Positions 25,023-38,069 of a stretch of 64,000 bases of DNA are shown in pieces (positions within the stretch are counted from its first letter, which is position 1; every line of letters begins with the position of its first letter). The position numbers and the translations under genes are program-made. The notes below the pieces were generated by a model. The model made no database searches. It saw only the letters and a program-made list of their open reading frames with translations, and was not told where the DNA came from. The DNA is from Pithys albifrons albifrons (Eukaryota > Chordata > Aves > Passeriformes > Thamnophilidae): the NCBI RefSeq assembly GCF_047495875.1, contig NC_092466.1, positions 10,598,561 through 10,662,560 of the forward strand, written 5' to 3'.

Positions 25023-26252
25023 GAGGGCCGCGCGCGGCGGCCCCGGGCAGCGCGGCGGGGCAGTGGCACCTGGTGGTCGCGGTGCCTCACTGCACCCGCC
25101 GGCCCGTGCGGAGCATTCCTCGCCGCAGCATCCCGCCCCGACGGCAGGAACACGCTTCCGACCAGGCAAGGATGGGGTGGCAGAGCAGCGAGGGATGGGG
25201 GCAACCTCCCGCTGCAGGATCGCCTCGGACCAGGCTCAAACCCGGCTGCACGGGCACCCAGGGCGGTCCCCACGCCACAGCACAGGCTCAGCACACTTTC
25301 TCCTAGCCCACTCCCCGCGTTGTCTTCCCCGTTTCTCTCCCCAGAGGACGCAGGTCTGGGTAGGCAGCTGTCCCGCAGGGTGCCCTACACCTGGAAAGCC
25401 TCCCCCGATGCTCCCTGACAGCGCCGGGGCTGGCAGTCATCCACCTGCATGGCTGCAACAGCAGCATGGGAGCTTTGTAACGGCACAGGAGCAATAGTGA
25501 CACTCCGGGTATCCCGCCCAGCCCCGATGCTGCCAGCTCTCAGCCTTGACAGATCACTCACCCAGACTCCAGCCCTGATCCTCTTGCTCACAGCCTCTAA
25601 TGATGCTCACTTGGTGCTCCAGATTCAGGCTGCTCTCAATTAATTGCCGTGCTGGAGGCTCAGGCCAATGAATGTATTTTCTCTGCGAGATGGAGGAAGC
25701 CCTGTCATCTTTGTCCCTGTGCCACACACTGTGTTATAAGCCAGGCCCAGGAGCAATTATGCTCAGGAGGAGCAGGAATGGGAGAGACAGGGTCTGGGAG
25801 CCAGAAAGCACAGCCTCTGAAACTAGCACAGGGCTGGGAAAATGGGGGGGAATCCCACAATCTGAGCAAGGGAGTGCAACACCCACCACACTGGTGTGCC
25901 TGGGAAAAGGGCAATGTGCAGAGAGTGACTTAAAACCTATAAACTGAACCCAAGATGACTAATATGCCCACACAAAACAACCCTATATGAGAGTAAGTGC
26001 AATGTGTAACCACAGACTTCACTGCAAGGATGAAGGACTCACCTAAGGCTATAGCAAGGCCAGTGGGAGGTCAAGGCGATGCTGGACTTTGTGAACGAGT
26101 CTTGTCTTCACCAGGTTGTATGGCACTGGTGTGCTCTGCAGGAGGATGGTGTTCTTCATGGCAGAGGGTCTCCCCCTCCCTCAGATGTGGGATCTGCATC
26201 ACCCCTGGCAGAAGCTTCCTTGGTCAATGCCTGGGTAGAATGACTTGGGGTT

Positions 26253-26265
26253 GGGGGGGGGGGGG
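26253..26265 (+). repeat. Run of 13 G
   Basis: An uninterrupted G13 run preceded by ggggtt. It could form a G-quadruplex and is prone to sequencing and assembly length error. Confidence 0.8.
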
Positions 26266-27339
26266 ATGTGTGCAGGCCATGCCCTGCCTGCATGGATAAC
26301 CCCTTCTGTGACCAGTTTGACCTCACCTGTAACAGTGCACCTGGCACTAAGGCCACCAGGCACTGTCTGAGATGCTTTGCTCCAGACCTGGGCTGGTCCC
26401 TTTCTGGAAACACCCTGCCTTCCCCCCATGCCTCTGTTTTCCCCACCACAGGCAGATAACTGATTTAAATGACAAAACATAATCAACTGCCTTGATTTTC
26501 TGTCTCTTTTTGTAGCTAGACACCCTCAGTCTGCCTGAAGCTAAACCCAGCCAACACGTTTCTCCTAAGTCACCACACTGCAAAAGCAGAGCTTTGATCA
26601 GTTCTCTTTGCTGGGACAAAGAGCACGATGGGAACACATGAGGCCAAAAGCCTGAAGAAAAGGATTTGTTCCAGAAACACTGCTAGAAAGAGAATTCTCT
26701 GCAAGTGGGGAACAGCTGGGATGGTGTTGTATTCATCTCAGAGAGAGAGAAAATCTGCCTCATCAAAGGCACTTTCCTTGCACTGCCACCATTGTTGTGC
26801 CTGTGACATCTCTGTGATTTTATTGACACCAGAAGTGCTCAGCACTGTCTGCAAAGTGATTCAGTAATGCCAAGTCTCCCCTTGATTTTCTCTGCAGGTT
26901 ATCTCAAGGCTCTGCCCAATTCTTGAGATGAAATATGGTCAGAAACTGTGAGGGTTGGTAAGGACCCCGAAGATCTCACTCAAAAACCCGTGGCACACCT
27001 TGCCCTACAGCACAGTCATCTTTACAAGTGTATACCGTGCTTGATGATAATTTGGAATATTCATAAAGACTCAACTTGCAGAGTCCTGGGATTCGGTAAG
27101 AAACATCAATTTTTAGCCCCTCTAAGACTGTAGAAAAAAGCTTCACGGGAGAAAAAAACTAGTTAGTAAGTAACATTTTTATATCAATCCTCTGGCGCTT
27201 GCATCCAGATGCTCCATTTTTGAATGTGTGTTGCTGACAGCACTGATATGAGCTTTAAGGACTCAACAGTTCAAACTTAGTCAACAAGTGCCCGACAAGA
27301 CAGCCCAGAAAACAGCCTGTTCTCTGGCAGCATCACACA

Positions 27340-27781
27340 CCGAAGAGCTGCAGGAGCCTGCCCTTTCTTCGGAAAGCAGCCTGGCTTCTCAGCAGAGCCC
27401 CACGAGGAACCAGGCTCGCCAGACAAGGAGGGATAGCCTGGGTGCGCACTAATGAGTGAAGCTGGAGGCTATCGATCCCCTCTGATTGCTCCCGCTCCGT
27501 CAGCTCCGTCCCGGGAGGGCAGCAATGCCCTTTCCGAGGCGCGGCGGCGAAGTTCGCATTCAGCACGTGTCCCTCGAGCGCGTCCCCCGCAAACAAACTG
27601 ACCTTTATGACTGGTTTCAGGTCATTAATTAGGCACGTTGCTTCCGTGTTTATGCAGCTCTTCCGCCCATCAACTCCGGGATCGCTTCCAGCATCGTCTC
27701 CGCTGTCGCGGGGGGAGCCGGGACCACCCTCCCCTGCTGCCTCTCGGGGAGAAGGAGCTGCGAAACATTCGTGCAATTTCG
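27340..27781. promoter_or_regulatory. Orphan CpG island upstream of ADRA2A
   Basis: I count 35 CpG dinucleotides in about 440 bases, set in surroundings where CpG is rare. It contains a CACGTG E-box (27564-27569) and a homeodomain-type attaatta core near 27624-27632. The only long reading frame here (minus strand, 27333-27776) lacks an ATG start and resembles no protein I know. It may be a second promoter, a non-coding RNA start or an enhancer for ADRA2A, 3.1 kb upstream of its TATA box. Confidence 0.6.
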
Positions 27782-30291
27782 GAGCTGCTCACAGCATGAA
27801 GAAAATCACATATGGAGAGATAATCTCTGGAAAGAATCGCTATGGTAATAAGGCTGAAAAATGTGTGTTTTGAACAAGCAGCCCCAGGAATTGTTTATTT
27901 CCAGAAAAGCAGTGAGCGTCTGGCAGGGAAAAAAGTAAGTAAAATGCTGAAAGGCTGAGGCTTGCTTTTTAGACAGTCTGGTTCAGGCCCAAAGAAGCTG
28001 GACAAACCTAAAACCATCTCAAGGCATGGCAGCACAGACTCCTGGGGGGGGCCCACATGAGCGGGGCAACTGCTGGAACAAGGTGCAGAAATCATTGCTC
28101 AGCAGAAGCTTTCAAGAGCAGCTCTGTGCCAACTTGACAAAAGCCGTGGAAGAGGGAAGCCTTGGAGCCGTGGGTGCATTAGGAGGTAAACAGCAGTCAC
28201 AGTTTGCTTTGTGTGAGGAGGTCTGTGACTTGCACTGATCGCAGTATTTGCATATCCATGGCAGGAAGCCCTTGTGGTAGCTGTGTATTTGATCCTGCTA
28301 CTGGGTGTATTTGAATATATGAAAGCAGGGTGTCTTTCAGGAAGATTTGCTTTACTGACTGTTCAGTTACCCTTGGGAGAAAGGCACTGGAATCCCATGG
28401 CTTGTGACACCCTGTGGACTAATGACTGAATAGCCCTTCAGGGCAACTTCAAGCTGGTCAGTTTTCCTGCAGGCTCAGGACAAGCTGGCAGAGCTGCACC
28501 CAAGTCATACAAAAAAGTGCTTTTTCCCTTTACTGTGTTAACCCCAGGAGGAAAAACACTATAGGAGCTATCAGGGAAAAGGCACAGATGTTCTGCAGGC
28601 AAACCTGGATTTGCTGGATATATAATGGTGCCACTGCAAAGTAATACAGCAAGTACATGAGATGGGTGTTTCAAACGCTGTGATTCCTATTTTCCTTCTA
28701 TTTTTAAAATTAATTGAAAAACTGACTGTCACAGCCTCCCCTCCAGGTTCTTTGGGACCACAGGCCCTTTTCCTTCTACACACATATTCAGACCCACAGC
28801 CCTTCCTTTCCCCATCCCTTGCTGCACTTCAGAGTTTGGGTTTTGCTCTTTTCATAGATCTTATAGCAATGGCTCCTGCAGAGCCATGTTTTTCAGCAGA
28901 GTTTGTCTGGAGTCAGCTGCTGGATGTACTTTTTGTAGTTATTTGAATAAACCAGCAGGAAATGGATAGCTGTGGCAGTGGTCTGTGCTAGCACCTAATC
29001 CCCTTGCAAGCAGGGATGATGCACCGTATCAGATGTTCAGAGGGAAGAGAAAGGAGACACACTGAATATTACCTACGGTGGCTGTTCTTCACTACCCAAT
29101 CTGCAAACAGCTGGTTCAAACCAGCTCAAAATGGATCCTATGTGACCACCTGCTCCTCAGGGTTTTCTTTTTGCAAACAACTTGAAAGCTCTGCTTGCCT
29201 TTCCTCTGCCTTTCAGGTTGCCTGCCCTGTTCAGATGGATTTCAACCACTAGATTTGATTACACAGCCGTAAACCAACAGCCAAGAGAAACATTTCCACA
29301 CTGAAGATTATAGATGGCAGAGCCAGGGGTGAGGCTGAGACATGGGGACTGTGCTTTGTGAAAGCCTCTGGTTTATTTATTCAGTATTTTCCCTCTTTTG
29401 CTTCTGCCCAGTGTCACAGCGGCCTCTGCAAAATAAAAGGCTCATTTCGGCACTGCTGGAGGAGCAATGCACAAGAAACCTCAGCAGCTGGCTGTCTGAT
29501 GTTACTGGCCTTGTATCCCTCAGGCACTTCAATGCCACAGGGAGAAGAGAGAGAGAAACGAGACAGAAATGTGCATTTTCTCTCTGTAGCACCCTCAACT
29601 TCATAGACATGTGTTCCTCTGTGCCAAGAACACACGACTGTGTTTTTATGCAGTGCTATTTTCTTAATTTAAGTTCCCTGTCTGGGAATCCTCTCTCCTC
29701 CTTGCTGCATCCTGTAGTGTGTCCAGAACTAAACACCAGGGGGCCATCCCTCAGTTCTAGGGAGCAGCTGTGTTCCCCTCTCCAGGCTTCCCATCACGCC
29801 AGCTCACAAGATAGGGATCCCCCTGAAACTAGCCAGTAATGGTAGAAACATAGTAAAACATAAACTAAGCCACCTATAGATCATTCTTAATATATTACAA
29901 GGACCTTCCACATCGTTCACTATCAGTCCCTCACTCAGGGAACAGACTCATTGCCTCTCATGAAACCTTTAACCAGGCTACAATGGGCTTTTCTATACAT
30001 ATAGGACCATATAGCCAAAACACAGTGAAAAAACAGCCAAATCCTTGAGCCCTGGCCAGAGCAAGGGAAGGTGATACTCCACAAACTCTGGCCCTGCTCC
30101 CTCCCAGAGGCTGCCCCCACACAGCCTTGCTCCTGTGGGCACTCCCTGATCCACTCTGCACAAAGGCTCCCTCAGCAATGATGCCCCAGCGAGCAATAAC
30201 CAAGCAAGAAGCACTGCCACACTGCTGGATCCAGGGCTGGCAGGTCACTGCTCCAGCCAGCTGCAGAGGGAATTGCTGTCCAAGCCTGCAA

Positions 30292-30465
30292 CTGGAACAG
30301 GTTGTTCAGAGAGGTGGTAGATGCCCCATCCCTGAAAGTGTTCATGGTCGTGTTGGATGGGGCACTGAGCAGCCTGACCTAGTTGAAGATATCCCTGCTT
30401 GTTGCAGGGGGAGTGAACAAGACGACCTTTAAAAGTTCCTTCAAACACAAACCAATCTATGGAAA
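30292..30465 (+). mobile_element. CR1 LINE 3'-end fragment
   Basis: Segments such as ggttgttcagagaggtggta, gatgccccatccctga, ttggatggggcactgagcag and the ending acctttaaaagttccttc match the CR1 3' region in order. It is 5'-truncated, with a degenerate end (aatctatgg). Divergence suggests a moderately old copy. Confidence 0.9.
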
Positions 30466-32558
30466 GCAGGTAGTGCTGGAGAGAGTCTCTCCTGTAGAGA
30501 GGCTCCCAGGACAGCATTCAGAGAGCAGAAAGGTTGGGCACCAGTAACTTTCCATAAACCTCTGAAACCAATCAAGTTTCTGCAGCTCAACAAGTTCATG
30601 AGCAGAGTCAGTCTATGTTTAAGACAAAATTGAGACTCCCTCACTTTAAAGCATTTAATTTCCCAGCTGGGAGATACTGACATTCAATTACTCAGCCGAG
30701 GAGTAACTCATTTGTTCAAGTTCCACTCCTCAGGGCCCAAACATGTGTGTCTGCCCTTTCCTTCGCCGTTCTTCACCATCTCCATTGGAGACTGACACAG
30801 TAACGCTACCTCTGGGCCACGGGCTGCCGTCAACAGTATTCATTCAATCCCTCTTGAGAAGGTAGAAGTGCCCCAGTTGAGCTCTAACTCTCTGGTCCAT
30901 CACACATCCCCAGCAAACTCCTCTGGTGCAGCCAGAACAAAGCTTCCAATGAAGCAAACAGCTCTGAAAAGAGAGTGCACAACAGAGAGCAGCCAAGCAG
31001 GGATTGCAATTCCCACCTGCCAAGGTGTGGATCTCACAGCAGGTTGAGATCATCATGGAAAAGGGGAAGCAGATCACATACCCCCTTTCAAAAACCAGAC
31101 CAAAGCAAGCTGCTACAGCAGGAGACAGCTTTCCCTGCATCCTTGCATCAGGCAGGTTTGCCATCTGTGCCTAACCCATACTGCCACGTCTACACTGATG
31201 CAGGGTGGCAGCACTAGAGCTAAAAAAAACAGAGTCGGGGTGGCAGCAGCAGTTCTTGAAAGCTGAGATGTATAAAAGGTCCAGGGGACAATTGTCCGAA
31301 ATTCCCGGGTTCCCTCCCAGAAAGCAGAGCATGTCAGCATCGTTTCTCAGGGAGGGAGGCCGCTGGGGAACACAGCAAGACTTACCATGTTTTCCCTTGT
31401 TCCGTATTTCACCATCTAGTGGCAAAGGCAAGTAACACTGAGGAGCCATTCAGGAGCTGCAGCTGCTCTGGAAGGAGATCTCGCTTTGCACCAGCTCCTC
31501 CTAGTCAGAGCCACAGCTGCCTCAGCTGGGGACACAGAGGAGGACACAGGGAGCACCCAGAGCCCTGCAAGTCCCCCAGTTCTAAACCATGCCCCTGATA
31601 AAGACTCCCCTGCACAGACTGACTCCCATCCCAGATGAACCACTCTGCCCACCCTGTGCCACTGTGTCCCTGATGTCCCCCCAGCCCAGCTGTAACACCC
31701 AGGCTCCTGTAACTTTGGCCCCTGGCACCAGTGGCCTCCTCTCCTGCCCCCAACCTCTCCTCAAAGTCACCCCAGCCCCAGCTCCCAAGGGGACAATAAG
31801 CATAGATAACTGAGGATCAGCACTGGGCAGAGCAAACCCAGGTCTGGCAATCAGACCCAGCTGAGCTAATGGCACAGGCTGAGCCAAGCCCCCAGGAAGA
31901 CATCATGGTGAGCAGAGTCCTTCTGAGTTGAGACTTTACCTTCCCCACCTCAGCTGAACTGTTAACCAGGGATGGAGTGGGTAGAGGACAAAGGGTATTG
32001 GAAAGGGGCACAAATACCTCCTAGGAAAAACCTTTACTGTGGACTCAGACAGGTGTTCAAGTGCCTGGGATGCTGATGAGAACTTGCCTTCATCTGCTCT
32101 CCAGAGCTGCTTTCTCCCTGGGCTGCCCCTTTGCCATCAGGCCATGCCAAAAGGGAAATTTCCACCAAGGCTGGGTCTCCTTTCCATGCCCTGGCCACAG
32201 TCCACCCACTTGGACATGGCAGGAGTGTTTGCATGTGGATCTGTTCTGTGGAAAGGAAGGAGAGAGCACTTGTTTCTGCAGGGGGACTTTCCAAAATGAG
32301 CTCACAGAGTGGGTGCAGCCTCCCCAGCAGGGCCAGGCCTGCCCCACATTTCAACTCTGTCTGCTGGATGGTCCAACACCGTCCTGACTTGTGTGGTGAT
32401 AGCCAAGTGAACCAAAGTCCCAGAGAAACATGCATCATCTGGTGAGAACAAGAGGTAGGTTCTTCTCTCCAGTGCCAGGTTTTCCATCCTCATGGGGATT
32501 TGCAGATTCTGCATCCATCATTACTGTGCTGATTCCCACGCTGCCTACAACATAATTA

Positions 32559-32648
32559 TCCCTATGCAGATTGCATAGGGACAGTGCAGACTGCAAGGTA
32601 CAATCATAGGCATATTGCATAGGGATATTGCAGATTGCAAGGTGCAAC
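32559..32648. repeat. Inverted repeat and imperfect 44-bp tandem duplication
   Basis: TCCCTATGC (32559-32567) and GCATAGGGA (32573-32581) form perfect 9-base arms around a 5-base loop. The segment beginning ttgcataggg at 32571 recurs at 32615, a 44-base period, with several substitutions. It seems to be a small decayed satellite. No gene is near. Confidence 0.8.
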
Positions 32649-35600
32649 TGGTTTTCTCCCCGAGAGACTCAAATTAAGTTTAAATACCAGCTTTTGATTT
32701 ATTTGCTTATTCAGCACTGTCAGTTGCTTTTCAGCAACACAAACTAGCTCTCTCCTCAGGAAACATTTATCCTATCTGGGAATCAAGGGTGGTAATGTGT
32801 AATCAGGACAAAGCACTTAGAGGATGTAGGCTGAGAGAAGCACTGTAATACATCTCCACTTGTGTTTTTTTCAACTCAGACTTTCCTTTTCCCTGGAAGC
32901 ATTCTAGGTACCAAGGGAAATTCCTGCCATACAAAATTTAAGAGCAAAATAATCCATGTGATTCCCTGAAGTGTCACAGAAAACCAAGCACATGTCAACA
33001 AGCATTAATCTCTGCTGCTACACACTCTTCCTTTTTTTTCTGAGAAGTTGTTTTCAACCCTGAACTCAGCAACAGCACCAAATTCTTCTGCCACAACTTA
33101 GTCTCTTTGCACGCTGATGATGGATACGGCAGGTCAGTGCTCTCTCATCAACATAGGATGCCATCCCCATCTTCACAAGGCTTGATGTCTTTAACACCCT
33201 CTGCCACTCCCAGAACAACCAATGGAAGCCATGGCTGGGGAAAAGGAAAGGAGAAATCTCTGCTGCTTCACATACCATCCTGCTCTTCAGCCTGTCAGCG
33301 CCAGTGAAATGCAGGGGCAGAAGAATCAAGAGGGAAAGCAATCTGCGAGAAACACTAGAGCTCCCTTACAGACAGGCAGCAATGAACCCACCCTGAACTC
33401 TTCTTTCCACTTGTTAAGGCCAAGCCATTTGCTGGGTCACAACCACAAAGTGGAAATTGCCATACAGCATTCAAGCACTAACAGAGGCGTAGTCCCAGTG
33501 CAAACAGACACACAGAAAACCAGCATGACTGAAATCTCAAGGCTTAACAGCACCCTTTCATTCCAGCTTGCCTAAAAATATCCCCCAAATCCTCAGAAAG
33601 GCAGCTCACTGGTACTGCAACTGGCTTTAATTGACAGCCCCTCAAAGCCATTTTGTTGAGGCCTTCCTCGCTACCCTGCAGGAAGGGTGAAGGGGATCCA
33701 CCACCCACCCACCCAGCCATCAGGCTCAGGTGCTACACAGGAGGTTCACAGTGTCTCTCAGCACTGGGACACCTCACCAGGCCAGAAAAGTCCTCTGGAG
33801 CTGAAGTCACTGAAGATCACCATTGATTCCTCACTACAATCCAACCTCAATTTTCCTTAAGCAGAGCAAGAGACAAGAGTAGTAAAAAGCAATCGTGGCA
33901 ACTTCAACAAGTATCTTTAAAAAATGTTAATTTTTAAACATTTCTGGGGAATTACATGTCTGTAGGAAATAAGAATGTCATTTTGTCATTAATATTTCAC
34001 TAACAATTTAATTGTGGGAGCATGTGGGTTTTCCTAAAGCCAAAGCAATGAATATTACCAAGCATTACACATATTACAGAACTCTTTACTGGACTGTTAA
34101 GCACTGTGTCATTTCAAAAATTAATACATGCATGCTTATTCCTAAATGGTTTGGAGCACAGATTGGCCACAGAATTGTCACTAATCAAAATTCATTCCTT
34201 TCCGAGTCTTGACGTGTATCCCAAGCCAAATCTTTTATCTGGCAAGTACTGAGACATCAATCCCTTCACAGGGACTCTGAGACACGATGCAAAAACCTGG
34301 CTGGGCTCTATAAACAAAGTGTCCAAGGAGCCAACGGAGAAGCTGCACAGCAATGCACATCTGTGCCATGTGCAGCTGATCCATCTTTTTTATTTCCCTC
34401 TCCCAGCCATCTGTTCCAAAATCCTGTTTTTCTCTTGGTATCTCCATTCTGGAAGAGAACTAGATAAAAGGGGCTTATAACCAGCACGAAGCAAGTTCAG
34501 AAGAATCAGCTGCACCAACAGGTACAGCGGTCAGAAGCCACTGGTCCTACACCATCTTTTTGCTCTCCCCGCCCTCTTCTACTTTCTTCAGCTCAGGACA
34601 GTGTGGGAGGCACCAGGGGCGAGATACGTGCTGCTGGCAAGAGGGAAATCCGAGGTAGGAGAAATGGCAGGTGAGTGCAAGTGGAGAAGCTGAGATCAGA
34701 TGTGAGACACAAGGAGTTCACAGGGGCAAAAACAGGCACTGCCAGAGAAGCCCCTCCTTCTCATGGAGGATTCTGCTACTTCCAAATACGGTTCTGTTTT
34801 AAAGTGACATCCACCCCTCCCCAGATTTCAAAAAGCTTCTTCAGAAGCAGTGGCCTGACTCCAGGACCATCCATCTGGTGGAGCCACAGACCCTGGAATC
34901 TTGGCTGAGCTCTCCTGCCTGGCAGGCTGTGCCTGGAGCTGCAGCCGGGTATGGGCTATAAACAACACCAACCAGAAGACGCTGACCCCAGGGTACCAAC
35001 TGCTCTCCACTTTGATCAATTTGCTTTTAAGGAATTGCACCCAGTGCCCTTCACCCTTTCCAGACAAACCTCTGATTCCCTGGTGCTGCTGGGATTCTCA
35101 CCTGGTCCCCCATACCAGAACCATCCAGTGCTGCTGTGTGATGTGGCTTCATGGAAGGCTGGAAATGCCTGGCAGGCCTAAAAAGAAGTTGCTTTACTTG
35201 GAGATCATTATAAAGCCTGAAATCAGAGCTGTCTTGCTGACCAGCAGCTCTATACCTAGTTGAATTTCTTGCCTGCTGCTGCTCTGGCAAGGCTAGACAT
35301 TTTTAACTTCTCACTTTAAGCTTTCCACTCAGTTAACATATTTGTCAAGGGCCAAAAAAAGCTGAAGGGCATCCAAAAACGTGGGTCACATGGCAAGAAG
35401 TTTTACTGCACTGTCCTTACCATGGCTGTTTTCAAACAACATTTTAAGATTTTCAAGGGAAAATGTATTTCCATTAAAACTGTCCACATGAAGTTTGGAA
35501 ATCACTTCAGGCAGCACAGCTGTAATAATGCAGGCCAAAATGCAAACCAGCTACTACTAGGTCAAATGATGCAAGCATCAAACTACAGTAAATTAAGGAT

Positions 35601-37129
35601 TCATTATGAATCTTAACAAAGAAATACTTTACTAATAGAAAGGAAAAAGAGGGTGTTGTGGAAAGAGCTTTGAAAGGGAACACTTGTGTGCAATTTTGCA
35701 GATACCATCTTACTCAGAGGCAGTGGGTAGATTGATCTCTAAAGACTCTTAAAAGGTTTTGCAGTGGAAAAAAATAGTTGCAAGGCACACAATCAGATCA
35801 TTAACTGTGTAGCCCAGGCTGCCAGCTGCTCAAATACTCCAGATGGCTCCTCCTCTAAAACATCATCATTTGATCTTGATAATCAAATTATCTCCCACTC
35901 TTACAATCCTAAGTGAGGCAAGGCTTGAACAAAGAGATGATGTATTTTATTTGACTGAGATGGATTGTGAAAACAAAACAAATTAGCTTTCAAGGTACTC
36001 AGCTTCTTCTAGTGGTATCAAAGCTAACCACCTCCAGCCCTTTAACACCTCTTTTCCACAATGGCCATCAAAGTTCACAGCACCAGCTATGCTCTGTAAA
36101 GCTGCCCAGGGTCTAGATTTTATACAGTATTTGTACACTAAACAACATACAGTGGGTATCTAAATCCACAAGTTCCCAGCAGGGGAAAGCAGGACCTGTC
36201 ACTGGAGAGCAGTGCTGGGAGACTCAGTATCCTGAAGCACTTAGCCTGGATTAATGACACAAACATGTAATCTGTTTGTCTCGCCAGAGACATGCACGAC
36301 ATAGTCTGCGTATTTTTGAGACCTTTAGTACAGCCTTAAGGAGATAGGGTGGCAGAAAGAAGAAATTTTCTTCCCTTTTCACCCAATTACAGCCAACATG
36401 CATGGCTGTTCTGAGGCCAGGGCTCATCTGTGCATGCTCACTTCAACCATCTGAAGAGAAAGTGGTCACGGCCAGCAAGTCCCCCCAAGTCCAGGTGGCT
36501 GACACCAATTCCTGGCAGGATGCCACTGGGGCTGGGGAAGATTGCTTTGCTTTTTTTTTTTTAACTATGGGAATTTCTTTTCTTTTCTACAAAGACTGCA
36601 AGGAGGGAAATAAAACCCAACCAGTACACTGTCAGTCTCTAACTTTTCTTCCAAAGAAATCATAAAACTAGAAATTTCTCAGTATTTCCATAAAATCTTG
36701 GGCTTTGACAGTTTAAAAAGGCCAGCTGAAATATTCGAAAGTCACATCTGCCAAAACAATGCACTCTTACTAGCATGAAAAGAGTATTTTAAATGCTGTC
36801 ATTATTTAAACCAGCACACTATGGAAAAATTAATATTAATTTTGCTTTTCACATCTAGTTGCAAAAGATTATGAAAGTCAGTTATAGCAAATCAGAGGAA
36901 ACAATTCATTATTGCAGTGGGTGGCCTGCACCTGAAGTATAAACCCCAATCTGATCCTTGCCTAGTAGAATTATTTCCCACTGGTGGCTAGTGCTAAACT
37001 TTATCACTCATTCAACTTTAATTTTTATAACAGAGCTGTACTTTTATTTTAGAAAGTAGAAGTACAAAGAACAAAAGAGCTTGCTAAAGGCCATGAATTA
37101 GGAAAAAGAATCAGAGCTGCAACTAGAAA

Positions 37130-37560
37130 ACCACAAAGAAAGGCAGCAAGAATTATCACAGAACAGAAGAGGTTTCATTTGAAGAGAAGCTAAAAAACTA
37201 GAATACTGTGACTTGGAGAAAAAATGCTGCCATTTATGAAAAAAACCTTAAAGAGTGGTAAAAAGTGGATGAAAGAAACTGTTCATAAATTTCTCAAAAT
37301 ACAAGAACTAGGAGTCACCAAATGAAATAAGGTGGTGTGGTTTGAAACAAACAAAAGGAAGTACTTTTTCACCCAGCACATAATTATATTGTAGAATTAT
37401 TAGACACAGGATGTTGCAGAGGCCAGCAATACAAAGAGATTTAGAATTTTAAACAAAAGAAAAAAATGAACAAGTTTCTTCTGTGAATTTGCCTATCTAT
37501 CAAGGGCTACTAAATGCAGCGATACAGATGCCGTTTCCTTTTTGCAAGCCCTTCAGTGCG
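37130..37560 (+). mobile_element. Older CR1/L3-like LINE fragment
   Basis: The stretch containing aaaatacaagaactaggagt, aaaaggaagtactttttcac, cacaggatgttgcagaggcc and tatctatcaagggctacta follows the 3' end of ancient CR1/L3-type LINEs shared by amniotes. It is much more diverged than the other two CR1 copies. The assignment is from recalled consensus, and the borders are approximate. Confidence 0.7.
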
Positions 37561-38069
37561 GCTGGTGAGGTCTGGAGCAGCACAAGAGAGAAACTGCATG
37601 TCCCTGTTCTGTACATCTGCCACCCAGCCCTGTCACACAGGGGATGGCTGGCATGTGGTCCAGCATCCCAGCACAGGACAGCCACTCTTGTAAGGAGACT
37701 GGCTTGTTTTCAGATTGTTGGATCACTTAGGGTAACAGGGACCTACTCAAACACAGACCTCAAGGTGGTTTGCTCAGACTCTCTACTGATTTTCATCAGC
37801 AGAGATCTGATGAAGGGACGGAAGCACTCACATTTCTGCATGAGTGACTGCTGCACCCCAAGAGAACCAGTTCCAGCTTTCTAAAGCTCTAGTCGTCCTC
37901 GTCATCATGGTATCTGAATTGCTGAGGTCCTTCTATTCTAATTGCAAAGTATACTGACTCTCTTTTGTCTGTTTGCAGGACATGATGCAAGCATCACCTT
38001 CTTGAAACAGTAATGAGCCTTACAGAGCTGAAAGACATCAGTCTAGATTGGTGTCATGGCAGTTTGGCA

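Larger units (their letters stand above)
23800..25270. promoter_or_regulatory. CpG island over ADRA2A promoter and N-terminal coding region
   Basis: Dense CpG sequence begins in the coding region for the receptor N-terminus, covers the leader and TATA box, and continues about 1 kb upstream, fading near 25.3 kb. It contains a CA/CACG-rich stretch at about 24290-24335 and a 19-bp minisatellite. Long open frames across the island on both strands are an effect of base composition. Boundaries were judged by eye. Confidence 0.8.
25300..38069. other. Interval between SHOC2 and ADRA2A
   Basis: No coding gene recognised. Apart from the orphan CpG island, G-run, CR1 copies and small repeats listed separately, it is unique sequence. 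An octamer motif ATTTGCAT lies at 28246-28253 and a 7-base inverted repeat around a GATA-like core at 35868-35888. A TATA/palindrome cluster lies at 31271-31306. Upstream regulatory elements of ADRA2A are expected here. Confidence 0.6.

Noticed and set aside
24230..25294. Long reading frames (up to 354 codons, both strands) upstream of ADRA2A
   Set aside because: They overlap each other in several frames inside a CpG island, consist of Pro/Arg/Ala/Gly low complexity, and run through a tandem repeat and the promoter. Base composition explains them.
26930..27000. Possible CR1 remnant in reverse orientation (gggttggtaaggaccccgaa)
   Set aside because: Only about 25 bases resemble the CR1 end and the flanks do not continue the match.
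27333..27776. 147-codon minus-strand frame in the orphan CpG island
   Set aside because: It begins at TTG, has no known domain and sits in GC-rich sequence where stop codons are rare.
29342..29839. 165-codon plus-strand frame
   Set aside because: Overlaps other frames on both strands and shows no recognisable protein similarity.
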